Assembly: GCF_004798865.1 (NCBI RefSeq)
Contig: NW_025335268.1
Location: 81,122,468 to 81,186,467 of the forward strand
Source: Varanus komodoensis
Lineage: Eukaryota > Chordata > Lepidosauria > Squamata > Varanidae
DNA length: 64,000 nucleotides
Reading direction: 5' to 3'
Shown here: one piece after another, positions 44,241-57,487 of the stretch
How the letters are laid out: each line of letters opens with the position of its first letter
Numbering within the stretch: position 1 is the first letter of the stretch
Translations under genes and position numbers: made by a program
The notes under the pieces: model-generated
The model's input: only the letters and a program-made list of their open reading frames with translations
Told to the model about the DNA's origin: nothing
The model's database searches: none

Positions 44241-46889
44241 ATTCCATGAGTGCCTACAGATTGACTGTTGGCTCAGCTTTCTTTGCAAGACTGGGCTGAG
44301 CACAAGAAGAAATCAGTGACTGCTAGAGGGACAGATGCTGCTCAGGGCCATCCCAGCTCTGGGTCTGGACCTTGCCACAGCGTTTCTGAGTATGTTTGGT
44401 TTCTGAAACCATGCAGAGACTCAATGATCTGTTCTAAGGTTTCTGCGCTTCACCCTGGTTTTTCTCGACATCTCAATGAAGGATCTCCTTTCATCATTCT
44501 TGGTATGGAAACACCATAGAATGCTATGGACACGTGGCAGTTGTTGCTCAGCCACTCATTCTCTCATACCCTCACCACCCTAGCAACACAAATGGCATCG
44601 CTTGCTTTATTGCTATTGGCCAAATGATGTGCCTGCCTCTCCGTTTGCTTTCAGAAACAGGGGAAAAGTGGGTACATATATGGAGGGAGAAGGAGGTGAA
44701 AAATAGCAAAAGAATTATTCTTTTTGGGGACTGGTGTGACAGGAAGCATTGCAGAAATGCATGTGCAGTTGGGAGGGGGAAGCAAGGGAACCTTCTTCAA
44801 AACTTCAGTGGACTGATCAGGACAAGGTTACTGAGGTGCAGAGGGTGCGATAGAGAAAAGAAGGAAATTTTTTTCATGAGTTCGACCAAGATGCACAGCA
44901 AGAGTGGGAAGACAGAGTAGGGAGCACGGAAACCACATTGCCCAGGGAACCACACAGTCACCTGACTAGTAAACTGAGTGAAATCCAATATCCCATGGAA
45001 ACAGCATGGGGTTCTTTACTGAGATTAGTGGATTCATTTGCTTTGTATCTCATTATTTTTTAGAAGGACAAAGAATCACTGCAAACTATCCTATTGAGCA
45101 CTGTTTTTATTCAATATTTATACTCAATATTTCATTCAATAACTTCATACCAAAGAGTATGTAAATAATCTCTACCTATAACAACCTGACTGCCAGTCAT
45201 GGCAACTTTAAGTGGAACATCCAAAAGATTGCCTGGCTAATGGATTCATGACTGTTCTTCAGGACAATGGAATTTAAATTTCAAAAATAACAAATAAAGT
45301 ACCAGGAAAGAAAATTTAAGCAAATTTTATTGCCAGAAAATGCAGTGGAATCTGTAAACCATAAAACCTGGTCTTGCTTTACTGCTCTTGCACCCCTTCA
45401 AAAGTTTAAACTTTCTTTTCACAAAAGTTCTTTTGCAAATGGTGAGAAACAGAGATAGAAAAGATGAGAGGAGCTGTACCAAAGGTGAGGGTAAATAATA
45501 CTGATTCCCACAAGCTCCACCCACAGGACAGGAAAATATGGGTATGTAAAGATCCAATCTTAACTGTGGAAAGATATAGGAAAAGAAACAGCAGATTGAA
45601 AAATCCAGTCTAGAAGAGCTCAAAGACCCATGCCTATGAAGACCCTACACTTAAGTGCCAGCTCTCATCTCTGTGAATTTGGATAAAGTAACTTAATGAT
45701 TACTAAAGTAACTTTTCAGGTTGTAACTCAGGTTGAGTGCATAATTTGGCTATGATTAAGCTGCCATTTTCTTTTAACAATAATAACAATGGATAGCTGA
45801 CACAAACATTGTTCAGTCAAATGATAAGGTCTTTTAAATCCTTGACCCTGTTTATGTTGAAAGCAAAAAATAAGCCAGTTGGTTGGCAGCCGCTATTTAC
45901 ATCAGCTTTGCATTTGCCATCTGGAAAATATTTCTGTGCAATTTATTTCTAAGGCATGGAGTACCAAATTGATAAGATGGATCTGCTTTGAACTTAGTCT
46001 CTTCTGATATGAAAAACAGGGAAAGAGGAAATGGGTTTTCATGTGACACAGCTGTGATACTTTTTTCTACACTCTTAAATTGGTGGCCTAAGGGTCACCT
46101 AAGGTCACTAAAAAGTGCTGGTCAGGCTCATGGTGCCCCATCAGAACAGCTGCCTTTCAACTACCTAGCCATGGTTTTGCTTCTATTTGATTTTGAACCA
46201 CCCTCAAGGCTTCTGAGGATTCTGAATAAGAAACAGGGAGTAGTTTGTTAATAATGTTTAAAACCCTAAATGCATGAGGAAAGCCTCAAAATCATGCCAT
46301 TAAGGGGTGAATGAGTGATTGCAGAATGTTGGCTGGAAGGGAGGTGGGGGTGGAAAATTGGAGGGCAAGTGAAATTAAATGGAGTGTTGTGGAACTGCTG
46401 GCTGAGCACTCCATACAGCAACATTTTATTGCAGGTTTCACATGTATGTACCAAGAAGGAACTTGTTATCTGCCCGGCATGACACAGCTAGTCACTCATT
46501 CTGTTCTCAATGTATTGGAGAGCAGCATGCCAATGGGCTAGTGACTATGGTTTGGCCATGGGAAATGGAAACGTTGCTTTTTAAAAGAAAGAGAATGAAA
46601 ATGAACATCCCAGCTGCTTCATCTTATAATCTTGCCACCTAGATTTGGGTGCCCCATGGGGAGAAGGGTTGAGGGATATTTGTCCTGGCACTAGCATAAA
46701 TCCACAGAAGATATGCCAATTCATGATGGATGTTTATGTCTAGGTTCACCTCAGTTCTCTGGATTTTGGATCCCATGTCTTTTGTCCTATGGGGGCTAGA
46801 GATCATCCTCATGGCAGGGTAGATTTGTCCTACCTATGTACGGATGTGAAACAAAATATTCATTTAACAATAACTATATGTGTCCAGTG
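44241..46889. other. unclassified noncoding sequence (~2.6 kb)
   Basis: No clear repeat or gene; several frames of 60-130 codons without recognisable domains. About 45680-45960 is AT-rich and repeat-free with SOX-like AACAATGG and ACATTGTTC, another conserved-looking stretch. Confidence 0.4.
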
Positions 46890-47028
46890 ATACTATATCG
46901 GTGAGGGTTTTCAAGGATAGGATAGACATGCACATGGTAGGCATGTCGTGAGCGGAACCAGCTAGAGCCAGGGGTCAGACTAGATGGCACCTTCTGACTT
47001 GCTCTGTTTCTATCTTTCTATATGTTCT
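46890..47028 (+). mobile_element. CR1 LINE 3' end
   Basis: GTGAGGGTTTTCAAGGATAG, ATAGACATGCACATGGTAGG, CATGTCGTGAGCGGAACCAG, then GGTCAGACTAGATGGCACC and CTCTGTTTCTATCTTTCTAT. Very close to the last ~140 bp of the copy at 41.9 kb, so the same CR1 subfamily, more severely truncated. Confidence 0.85.
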
Positions 47029-48087
47029 TTTGCATCAAGGAGCAGAGTGTCTTAGGCTGTGTTTTTCTTGGCATCTACCATCTCTGTCACCACTAGTCCA
47101 TTCCCTCATGCAATGGGGCCTCGAACTCAGTCCCACCAAGAAATCACTATATTCTCCCCAGACATGCTCCTTGCTTCCCTCTCCAGACAGTAGAGGCTCT
47201 GTGTTCTATGCAGAGCCCTTTCCCCTCAGAGTTCCCTGGTTCCCTAAGAATATGGGGTGAGGGTGTGCTTCTTCCCCAGATAACTAATCTGGTACCAAGC
47301 ATTACCAATAAGCAAAAGGAGTTTATTCCTTACCACCTGAAAGAAAGTCTTCCTTTTTGTGAGCACACTGTGCTCGGAAAGGTCACTGAATCTCTAATCT
47401 AGGGCTATGTAGTTCCTCTACACCCACTTTACCCCAGCCTCTGGAATACCTGCAACAAACCCCTCCACAACTTTTTTTAAAACATCCATTGATAGCTTTC
47501 TCTCTTTCACCAATATTCACAGTGGAATAAGGCAGAATCCCTACTGTCCATCACAGGCTAATTGTGCTGGGAAACATCTTGTCTTGCCTTCCATTATACG
47601 AGTTATGTAATGACATATTTTGATCAATACAGCCAAGCAACAGACAGTGGAATCCATTACATTTTACTACATTTTATACAATCATAAATTAATTCTTATG
47701 GTTTCAATTGTTCTACAGAGACTACAAAGCAACTTAGAGCAAAATACAGAGCTAACACAATCAGAATAACTAACTATTGTTAACTACTAACTGCTATTAT
47801 CTCTGGTCCACATGCACATTGCCATTAAGACTGAATATTGACTAAACAGAAATTACAGGAGGTGAGATCTACCTATCAAGAAGTTGAATAATCAGTTGCA
47901 AATGTTACCATGAATAATCAGATTTCTATTACTCATGACTGTTTTTTCTGCTCCCTCCAATTTGAAATGATTGCATATTGGGATCAGTAATAGTGGGATT
48001 TTTCGAGTGGAAAATTAGCCAATTTTGTTTTTTTAAACCAATGGAGCAAGCAAAATTGGAAGCAGAACAGAATTATTAAGTGCAGAG
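47029..48087. other. unclassified noncoding sequence
   Basis: Nothing recognised; pyrimidine-rich around 47060-47200. Confidence 0.5.
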
Positions 48088-48150
48088 CAGTGTTTTTTTA
48101 AACTGTGGCCCACAGACCATAGTCTGCAAGCAGGACTGAAAACAAAGGAT
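48088..48150 (+). mobile_element. possible hAT-type terminus
   Basis: GCAGTGTTTTTTTAAACTGT followed by GGCCCACAGACCATAGTCTG resembles the 'cagtggttctcaaactgtggtccgcggacc' end of hAT elements. No opposite end located. Confidence 0.3.
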
Positions 48151-48729
48151 GACCCTTTTGCAGTTCAGAATTTGGGGATAAACTTATAAATCCAGTGTAA
48201 GCTTGGATGAAGTGTCTTCTGTATTACAAGCTTTTGAAACATGTTTGCATTTTTGCATATGTACCTCAGTGAAGTGCATCTTGGGAATATGATGTGCACA
48301 GTATGATTCTTTTCCCACCCTGTGTATCACCAGTGTGATGGGTTATTTTAAGCTTTTGGATCCAAAAACATTAATTGTCTGTTTCTGTCAACTGCAAGCA
48401 ACTGAAGGGTAAAAGTGCAATCAAGCTGAGTATTTACAATCAGTGGACATTTGCTTCATAGCAAAGCAGCTGTAGCAAGCAACATCTGAACATGGACAAA
48501 GACGCTTAAACTTCATGCCAATGGATCAGCCTGTGTAAATAACATTTGACACTTCTGTGGCCTGTCAATTTGCCAGCAGAAATGGTTCCTTGTCAGTGCA
48601 CTGAAGAAAATACCAGCTTGATCTAAGGAACTTTGTGACCTGCAATTCTTAAGAAACCATGTTTCATATGAAGCCTGTTTCAGTCTCTCTCAAAGAAGAA
48701 GCCCTAGAATTTCACTAAAGTAATATAAT
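48151..48729. other. unclassified noncoding sequence
   Basis: Nothing recognised; may include hAT-like interior. Confidence 0.45.
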
Positions 48730-49125
48730 TCTGCCTACCTAAAGGAATGCCTGTGTCCATATTTGCCCTCCTGCCCCTTGAGATCGGCAGCAGAGGCTCT
48801 CTGGCAGCCTTCCATAAGAGACATCAGGAAGCAAAGTACCCGGAGGAGGGCTTTCTCTGTGGTGCTGTCCCATCTGTGGAATGCGCTCCCCAGAGAGGTC
48901 CGGCTGGTGCCGTTGTTATTTGTTTTTTGGTGCCAGGCCAAGACCTTTCTATTTAAACAATATTTTAACACTGTTTAATGTTTATAGGTTTTAATTGTGC
49001 AGCCAGGGTGTTTCCGGGTTTTAATTGTTATTGTTACTTATTTTGTATTTATTTATTTCTGTGAGCCATCTGGAGGCTATATAGCAAGGGGATGGCATAT
49101 AAAAACTTTAAATAAATAAATAAAA
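48730..49125 (+). mobile_element. L2 LINE 3' end (last ~80 codons plus UTR)
   Basis: The open frame from about 48736 to the TAA after FNTV encodes LKECLCPYLPSCPLRSAAE, DIRKQSTRRRAFSVVLSHL, WNALPREVRLVPLLFVFW and CQAKTFLFKQYF, nearly collinear with the C-terminus of the element at 9.3-11.8 kb, in the opposite orientation. It ends with a 3' UTR including GAGCCATCTGGAGGCTATAT and an (AAAT)n tail at ~49106-49122. This copy keeps the natural stop and shows where the larger copy is frameshifted. 5' truncated, inactive. Confidence 0.9.
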
Positions 49126-49765
49126 CATTCCTAGAGAATGGTTCTGCCAGGGAAAATGTTGGTAAAGTTAAATTTTTAGGATGTGTAAACTAATGAGATT
49201 ATCGTTTTAAAAAAGACCTTTCCCACCACTACTGAATAATAACCAACCATGGCTTCAGGTTTTTGAGGCAATGAACTCTCAGTGATGTCTGTCCCTCAGT
49301 AAGCTCAACTCCTCACTGTCCTTGTCAGTAGCTGCTCTTGCTTCTCATTCTCTTTCTCACCATTACTACCATGTGCAGGGAGCCAGTGAGCAAGAAGGCA
49401 GGGACATTGATTGCTCTTTGATTGCCTCTTCCAGTGTGATCTTGGCCAGCGCAAGCAATGGGAGGGAGGAAGTCCAGTTTTTCTCAAGTGGGCCTCTGCT
49501 GGGAAGTGTGCCTTTGATAGGTGTCTAACTATGCCTGCATTTGACATCAAGCTTGATCACAATAACTGCAGCACAATGCTTGAGACCTTCCTGTGCCATC
49601 GATTCAAAATGCACTGAAAATCACTTTCTCTCCCTGTCTTTTGTTCGGTCTGTGCTCTGGGGACATTCATATTTTTGCTTCAGGATTGCTTTTGCTCCAC
49701 CACAACTGTGTGGGAAGAGTAAGGACAATTTCGAGAGAGATAGCCATGTTGGCCTGTTCAAGGGA
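49126..49765. other. unclassified noncoding sequence
   Basis: Nothing recognised. Confidence 0.5.
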
Positions 49766-49766
49766 A

Positions 49767-49788
49767 TGTGTGTGTGTGTGTGTGTGTG
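49767..49788 (+). repeat. (TG)11 microsatellite
   Basis: Uninterrupted TG dinucleotides. Confidence 0.9.
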
Positions 49789-51429
49789 TAGTTTTATGGA
49801 ATCTTAAAGATGCGTGAGGAATTCATTGTCCATGTCACAATATTCTCAAGGGGAAAAAAATCATTCTGTATGTCTTTCTATCAGTACTGTGGGACAGGGA
49901 GATAATGTACGGTTCCAGTCTTCCATGTGATGTTAAAAAGGCTTCTCATTCTGCTATGCAGAAGTTAAATGTGATGTGATTGATACCTCACTAAAGATAT
50001 TGTCTTAGGGCTTAAATTAGTTATTGAACTACCGGCATGTTTCTGTCATCTATTTAAAGGTAAATGGACACAGGATAACAATTGCATAAATTCAGATATC
50101 ACACTAGATCTAGGTCAATAACCCAAGTATATAGACTCTATTGTATATGAAAAATAATTTGGATGTAGTGAAGGTGAAAATGTTTATATTTTTGCAACAA
50201 ATAACCAAGTTAATCTTGATTATCAAAGACCTCTTACAAGAGCTAACTATGTTTGGGAAATAAAAGAAGAGCAATTTCTTCATAGTATTCTAAACAACAT
50301 GATACTGAAAGTTCGTTTAAATGGGCTACACAGCTGTCTACTCCATATTCCTAGAACTGACAGTTCAACTGCCAGATTACACTTTAAATATGCATATCTA
50401 TTTTAATTAAGTATTTTGCATACTTTATTCCTACAGATCCATTGATATAAGAATGCAACTGAATGCTAAGTATCTGCCGTTAACAGTTCTGATAAGATAT
50501 TCCAACACAGCTAATGAGAAAATAGTGATAGGATGTGAAATAAATGATACAAGAGCACCTATAGAAAACCTTTGCACTCACATTTTATGGAGGCTTTTAT
50601 GAGAAACACAAATTAGAATATAATTTTACCAGCTATGAAGAAATAATGGGATTGCATTTTATTAGTATACCGTAAATAGTTACCCAAAGGGAGCAGCATT
50701 CAAGACAGCATATTTTCAATCTTTTTTTTCTATGATCATTTAAAAAAGGATCGTTGCTGTGCATTGTCTGCATGAAGGAAACTGCTGTTCTGTTATATGC
50801 AGGAAATAATTTGCTAGTGGAAATCTAAACTTCTTTCTCTTAAAATCATGGTATGAATTGTATACATACTGCCATATACTACTCACAGTTTACAGATTCC
50901 TTTGAGGACATTGTGAACACTGAGTTTTGTTTCTGGTTTTAAACAGGATAGTTGGTGAGATTTTTATTTTTAAGAGGAATAAAAATGTAATATTATTTGT
51001 GAAAGAGGAAGAAAATACTTCTCTGCTTGTGAAATTGTGCTATCCCCGAGTGTTACATAGCAGAAAAGTAGGAAAGGAAATTCCTCTTGTGAAGAACTGT
51101 GATAAAACCTAAAGTAGTTACAGTGGGTTAATAGCCTTGTACGGAAAAGTTCATACGAACTCTATTTTTGCAGTCCAATTAAATGTTGCTTTAAATGTGA
51201 GTTTGAATCCAATGCTTCCAATTGTCCGCACCCTTTCCTTATTAAAAAGCAGCCATGTCATGGCAATCTTAATTGGAAGCAATGTGTGCGAGGGGTTAAC
51301 TCTCTGTACTCCTTCTCCCATTTGAAAATTACCCTTCTGAAGCTGTTATTTACAGGAAATTTCTCATGGAGCAAGTAGCAGCTCCAAGGAAACAACCTGC
51401 AGCAGCAAAACACTGTGAAGGGCAAATAT
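49789..51429. other. unclassified; part may be conserved noncoding
   Basis: No repeats recognised in ~1.6 kb. 51120-51400 (TCCAATTAAATGTTGCTTTA, CTTAATTGGAAGCAATGTG) is repeat-free and enhancer-like in texture. The frame at 50927-51112 has no recognised domain. Confidence 0.35.
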
Positions 51430-51565
51430 GATTTATTTTATTTATTTATAAAATTTGTATGCCATCCAATTACTTGCGTCTTTGGACGGCTTACAACATA
51501 AATTGACCATCCACACTGGCTGCAAATTAATAAAATACAACAATAAAATTCAATATTAAAACATA
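51430..51565 (-). mobile_element. L2-type LINE 3' end with AAAT tail
   Basis: TTTATTTTATTTATTTATAA (tail), then GTATGCCATCCAATTACTTG and CGTCTTTGGACGGCTTACAA, the same layout as the 7.7-kb and 9.3-kb ends but from a more diverged subfamily. An A-rich stretch (AATAAAATACAACAATAAAA) follows, as in the 4.4-kb copy. Confidence 0.7.
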
Positions 51566-52932
51566 TTGTGAGTGTATATTATCACACACATGCACATGCT
51601 GCAGTCCAAATGCCTCTAATGGAACTTGTGATTTGGCCCTGACCTTTTTGGAAAATGAGCAAGCCACTTTCCAGTCATGATGTGGGCTAAGGATAAACAG
51701 GATAGTGTAACTGAAAGGATTTTGCTATGTACCTATTGCAGTTCCATTGCTATGATGTATCACTCTATGCAATTTAAAGTCCACAGGCTTGCAACAGCTG
51801 ATTTAAAATCCACTTGAGTATTCAAATGGCCCATAGAATTTTTGAGTCCACCTTCATGTTACATGGTTTATGTTACATGCGGAAGTAAGGAGTAACTTCC
51901 TTTTCTCTCTCTGATGCTTCAGATCCAAGAAGAAACTGGGCAATGGTGGATGGAGACAGGTGACTACAGCCCTTGCTACATTTACTGAGGGGTTTCTAAT
52001 CACATTCAGGCTCATTAGGCTCCAAGGTTTTTCAGCCAGGCATAGCTGGTCAACCAATTACAAAAGATTCTGGAAAAACCAAAATGTCTGAGGAACCTTC
52101 TTTTTCATGCTGAAGTTGGCGCTCTACTAAGACTATAAGTGGGAGCTACTCTAATCAAAATCAATATAATATTGGCTACATTCAACTTCTGGTTAAAGAA
52201 TATTAATACTCCTTTGAGCTGTCTCCATTATTCCTGTCTTGTAAAAACCATTGATGACCTGGAAAAAAATTAGAGGGAGGGGTGGAGAGAGAGAAGATAT
52301 TTTTGTGCATTCTAGATTTGTCTTTTGTAATAAAAGCAATAAAATATGTAGCAATAAAAATAGAATTGACTCAGAAATAAGAGGCGAGTGGGATGCTATT
52401 GTAGCATAGCTATTCTTTCCTTTTCCTCATTACAGTTCATAATTACATATTATTCATTTCCAGTTACAGTGGAATAGATTTTGGTTAATGCAGATCCAAT
52501 GGATGAATAACCAGTTAAAATGGAATTCTTTTATAAAACTTTTGATTTCTTAACAAAAAACACTTCTCAGATTTTTTTTCTTATTACCATCATATACCAA
52601 AGACGGCTTCCTAAGAAATGTTAACACAGCCATCTTTGTATGATAATTTGATGAACTTCAGGCAGGAAGTGCATGGCAACAACAGCAAATGTAGTGTGCA
52701 GGTTAAATCTAGAACGGATGTGCACAATAGTTCGTGGATATGAAATGCTAGAGCTGCTTTTAACAGAGCAATTAGAGTATCTCTCTGGCTACATGGTCTT
52801 AGGTAGGAATGCAGTGATCAGGGAAGGCATCGGCCTTTGCCACACCTAGGCTGTGAAGCTGCTACTGAATGAATGAGTATGCAAGGGAGCTGCTGTGTCC
52901 TGTTGTCTCCTTGTCCACAGCACTTTCCTTTA
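51566..52932. other. unclassified noncoding sequence
   Basis: Nothing recognised; AT-rich, unique-looking. Confidence 0.5.
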
Positions 52933-53000
52933 CCTCCTCCTCCCTCCCTCCTCCCTCTCTTCCCCTTGCCCCCTCCTCCTCTTCCTCTCTTCTCTCTCTT
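52933..53000 (+). repeat. CCT/CTT-rich pyrimidine tract
   Basis: CCTCCTCCTCCCTCCCTCCT continuing as CCTCTTCCTCTCTTCTCTCT: ~70 bp nearly pure pyrimidine, able in principle to form triplex (H) DNA. A frame through it is an artefact. Confidence 0.85.
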
Positions 53001-56000
53001 TGTAGAAAATCCTCTGTAGGATTTAGCTTTGAAAGGTTCCAGGGCAGTGTGCAGTAATTAAAAATGACACATCAAAACATATCTTCCTCCATATGGTAAA
53101 CAATATTCAGAGACTACAAGATGTTAAAACAGGGTTGACAACATCCAGTTCATGAAGACCTCCCAAGCTGCTCCCAAACCCAACAAATTCATCTAATCTA
53201 TATCTCCATCTCCATTATCTTTATCTAATCATCTCATCCCTGCATCTGTCTCCTTCCCTGTCTGCATCTATTTCTAGTGTTCAAACAGGATTGTCAAATC
53301 TGAGCTGTCTGCATTTCAAAAGTTATTATGCACCTTTTATTTCATTGGCTGCTTAGTAAAAGAATCTTTAAAAAGAAAAAAAAATCTGAACTCGCTACTT
53401 GGATAAATGTGCAAATCTTCCTCAAAAGTGACTTTCCATTTTTTTAGCATTTTGGTTGGTGTTTGATTATTTTCATTTCAAATTTGGATAAAATTCTAGA
53501 AAGTTAAAAATGGTCTACAAGTCTGCAGAATCAATATAACTTAGGAAACACTGGTCCATTGTGAATTCTGTGGGCTGGATTCATATAGATCCAAACTCAT
53601 TTGAATTTATTACAGCTTTCTCCAACATCCCTTCCATAGTATCTATGGAGAAAAAAGGATCAAAATCATTTTAACTTGAGCCACTTCTGACCCTTTTTTG
53701 TTTCATAGCCATTGCAAATGCTTCTCTACTCTTGAAGTTGTCCGCCCCATTGTTAATGGTATAGACAGTGACCCATTAGGTCCAGACCATGGGGCACAAA
53801 TCTGTGAACCCACAAATGGTCCTCTGAAGTTGGTGGTGCCCCTGCTCCTCCTTTAGCTTGACCTTCCTGGCAAAAATAAGTACTCTGACAGCTTGGTGGG
53901 CAAAGCTACTTTGAAAGAAACCTTTTCTTCCTAGCAGTTTTGATTAGCAGATATCCAAAACAATCAGATGCTATATCTGGGAGGACATGGCCAGTTAGGA
54001 TACAGGAAAAACAAAACAGCTACCTGCCCTTTGTTGGAAGGGCTGAGCAGTGATGAAAAGAAGAGCCTATTGCCACCAGGCTAAAAAGGAGGGGAGACAG
54101 GGTGGTGGTGGGCTGCTGCTTGGTCCCCTTCAAAGTTGCCGGACTTAGGTATACAGAATCAATGAAAACTCATTCTAATGTTTTAAGGCACAATTCTATC
54201 CTTGATTTTGTACATACACACACATGCACCCATGCACACAATCCTATGCATGTTTAAACAGCATGTTGGAAGTTGTGTGGGTTGTTTAGGGCACCCATGG
54301 GAAAATCAACAGAAGCTTGTGGCTCCAATGTCAGCAGGCCAGTTTATTCCCGCTGGGTGCTGGTATAAACTTCTGAAGAGCTATCCATGGCGCTGAACCA
54401 TGCCTCCCAAATGTGTTCAGCACCATGGAGGCTCATTTACAGTTCAGGCAGAGCCTGGAGCAAATACATTACTCCACCTGCATTGCAACCATCAGCTTCA
54501 ACTTGGGGAAACTTTCAGTCTCCTTAAAAGGAACACTTTGATCCACTGGGCCCTCTCCTAAGGACTGTGTTGCAGGCATTTCATAGGGAGTTACTCTGCA
54601 TAGAAGCATCCATGTTTCTAGGACAACTGAACAACTGTTCCCTGTCTTGCCAACTTTTCTGTCCTTGGTCAGTGCCAGCCTGGTTCTCAGGACAACCAGC
54701 ATTTTGCTGATATGCTTGGACAGGTAGGCCCATCTTCCAGTTACTGCAAGTAATCTCTTTCCAGTAGTTCCAGCGCTGGCATTGCCTCAAAAGCCAAGCA
54801 GATGTGAAAACTGCAGGGATGTAAAAGGAAAGGATGGCAGCCTCATTACTATGTCATGTTTTCAGGGTTCTTTCTACTAGATAAACCTGTACAGAGAATA
54901 GACATCCAGTTGCAGGATCCTTCAATCTCTGTTGAGCTTAGAAGGCTGGGAATATGTTACAATAAGGAGAAAACATAGAAGCCTGAATTAAAGGTCAATT
55001 AAAAGAGGCCTTGTCCTCTATGGGGAAGTGATAGCAATTGAGAAGAAGAGTGATTTCTTCTTTCAAAATGTTTTCAATTCCCTATTTACCATCAGTCACA
55101 TTTGTAGTTTGACAAGTTTCAACCACTGAGAACTGTCTCAACACTCAGAAAAATGCAATGTCTGCCAGACTGCTAAATTTCATTTGATACCTTCGTCCAA
55201 GAGGTGAAGATTAGGACATTTCCATTTCCTGAAGCATCCTAGCCTTGAGTGCTCAAGGCATTAGCTCTGGAGTTTTATGAATGGGTTTGTCTACCTATAT
55301 TGTGACTTATAACATGTTCTTTTAACTCCTTCCCTGCTTTAGAAAACAATCTTTCTTGATATTCAGATCCATATTTCAATAGCCTTCAACCACACCTCAA
55401 GATTCCAAATAAAGAATTTGAAATATTTATGTTTCCACAACTGAAAAGCAGTTTTCAGTACTTTACAAATGCAAGACAGTTTCTGCTGATGATCCCGCAG
55501 GCAATACAGTGTACATATGACTGTGTTTGTGTTTAGTGTTTGTTAGTGCTTGCTTGACAGGTGGAATTATGCTTTATCGTTTACTGTTTGGCAAAAGAAA
55601 TCACAGGAGTAGGAAGCTGGATTGCACCCTGGAGTCCTAACATGGTAAATCCTCCTGCTTGGGTCTGTACTGCACCCTCTGCACCCCACTCTAGGTTAGA
55701 CATGAAAAAAGATGCACTTGTTGGCCATTTTCATTTAGCGCTTCAAGAAGGAGGAAGAAAGCAGGAGGCCTGCAAGGTGGTTGGAGCTGGAGTGTCAATC
55801 AAGAAGGACAGAAAAAGGAGTTGACAAAGACAGACTGAAACGTCAGAGGAGGGAATTAAAAAGGAACAAGCAAAAAGATAGCTAGTGGAAGGTGTAGCCA
55901 GATTTTTAGAATCAGCATGTTAGATTTTTAGAATCAATAGAGACATATTATTTCATATCTTTTACTGAATGAGTGGTCCTGATTGTTGTGTTCCTACCAT

Positions 56001-57399
56001 AAATAAATTCATTTCAATTACTTAATATATTCTCATCTGGATGAGTTCTAGGGCAGCATATCTCAGAGTCGAATATGTGCAGAGTATATGCAAGGAGAAC
56101 CCTGCTGCTAGCTCAGTAATGGTGGCACACTTTGAATAAAGGTATGGTGAATCTACATCCAATGGAGAGTCTGGGTTATTTACTACCTAGTTGCTTTGGT
56201 CAACACAGCTGAAATACAGGATGAGAGTCCTGTGCGGGGACCCTAGGAGTGTCGCAACTGATTTCCCTTACTAATATAATGCCCAATTTGGGTATGGGGC
56301 CAATGGTACACACAATAGTAGAGACAAAGTCAGGAGGCACACAATCCAGGTGTCCAATATGTGTGGGCATTACAGGCTTAACTGAACAGCTTTCATTGTT
56401 CACAGATGTGTTGTCTACATCTTATTTGATGTATTATTAACAGTGGTTCTGTCCACTGAACATCTAAATTAGACAGTTTGTTGGCAGAACCTATTATTTT
56501 CATTATATTCATACACATACTGATCCTGGATGATGAACATGAGTATTTTCCCTTTTCAAGAGGAGATGGATAACAAGTTTATAGCTGTGTTCTGCATCTG
56601 TGTGCTATGCAAGATTAAGCATCTAAGCTCCATCATTTCTGAGCATGCCCCAACATTGATTGGTTTAGATCTCTACTTTCTGAAAGAAATGCAAGTGACC
56701 CATACAAAGCTCATTGAAAGATGGCATTTAAGACTTTAGTTTCTGCTTCCTAGGCCCGCCAGTGGATATGAAAACCTTAGCAAACCTAACATTTGGGGGG
56801 AAAACAGTTCTAGAGGCTATCATCCACACCTTGTTCAGCATTTTTTTCTTGTAAATAGCTTCTTCGTGGCCTTTCTACACCTGGTTAGTCACATGAGGCC
56901 ATTTCTTAGTATTGAGCAGGTGGGTGGGAAGCAAAACTGGGAATGGAGTTAAAGAAAGAGTAGACTGGGAATGGAATGGTGCCATTTGAGGCAGTTGAAC
57001 GATAAGGAGGAGATGGCAGACAGCCAGTCAGAGAAAGGAATATAACTTTATGACACATGACATCATGATGCACAGTGTAATGCTACACTACAGTTCTAAA
57101 TTGATTTTATTGACAAGTATGTGCAACAATTCATAGATATCTAATAAGATAGCAAGATGATGGAGAACTTTCCTCTGAGAATGAAACATGGAATTTGTAA
57201 TATGATAGTCACCCATCACTAATCACTGCTTTGACAGCTGATATTTGGATCACTTTAATTTAAATTTCAATTTAAAAATCTTTTGCAAAGTTTTTTTCCA
57301 AATGATCAGAGCTTTCTGCTTTCTACCACAAAGAATATTGTATTCCCATTAGCTTCAGGCTAATTCAAAAATAACCCCAAAGAACAGATCTGTGAGTTG
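53001..57399. other. unclassified noncoding sequence (~4.4 kb)
   Basis: A degenerate (ATCT)n lies at about 53190-53270. AACACACATG... at 54215-54255 resembles an eroded palindromic repeat (CAATCCTATGCATGTTTAAA). 57190-57290 (GCTTTGACAGCTGATATTTG with a TALE-type TGACAG, then ATTTAAATTTCAATTTAAA) looks conserved-like. No gene seen. Confidence 0.4.
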
Positions 57400-57487
57400 T
57401 ATGGTGTAATTCTATGCATGATTACTCAAAAGTAAGGCCAGCATTTGAGTGGCATAGGAAGTGTGTGTACAACTGCAGCCTTATTCA
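57400..57487. repeat. palindromic interspersed repeat (probable MITE), eroded
   Basis: GTGTAATTCTATGCATGATT, ACTCAAAAGTAAGGCC and AGTGGCATAGGAAGTGTG follow the order of the squamate repeat 'gcaatcctatgcatgtctactcagaagtaag...'. The central palindrome is partly lost. Confidence 0.45.

Noticed and set aside
52869-53057. Ser/Pro-rich small protein
   Set aside because: Encoded by a CCT/CTT pyrimidine tract; composition is explained by the simple repeat.
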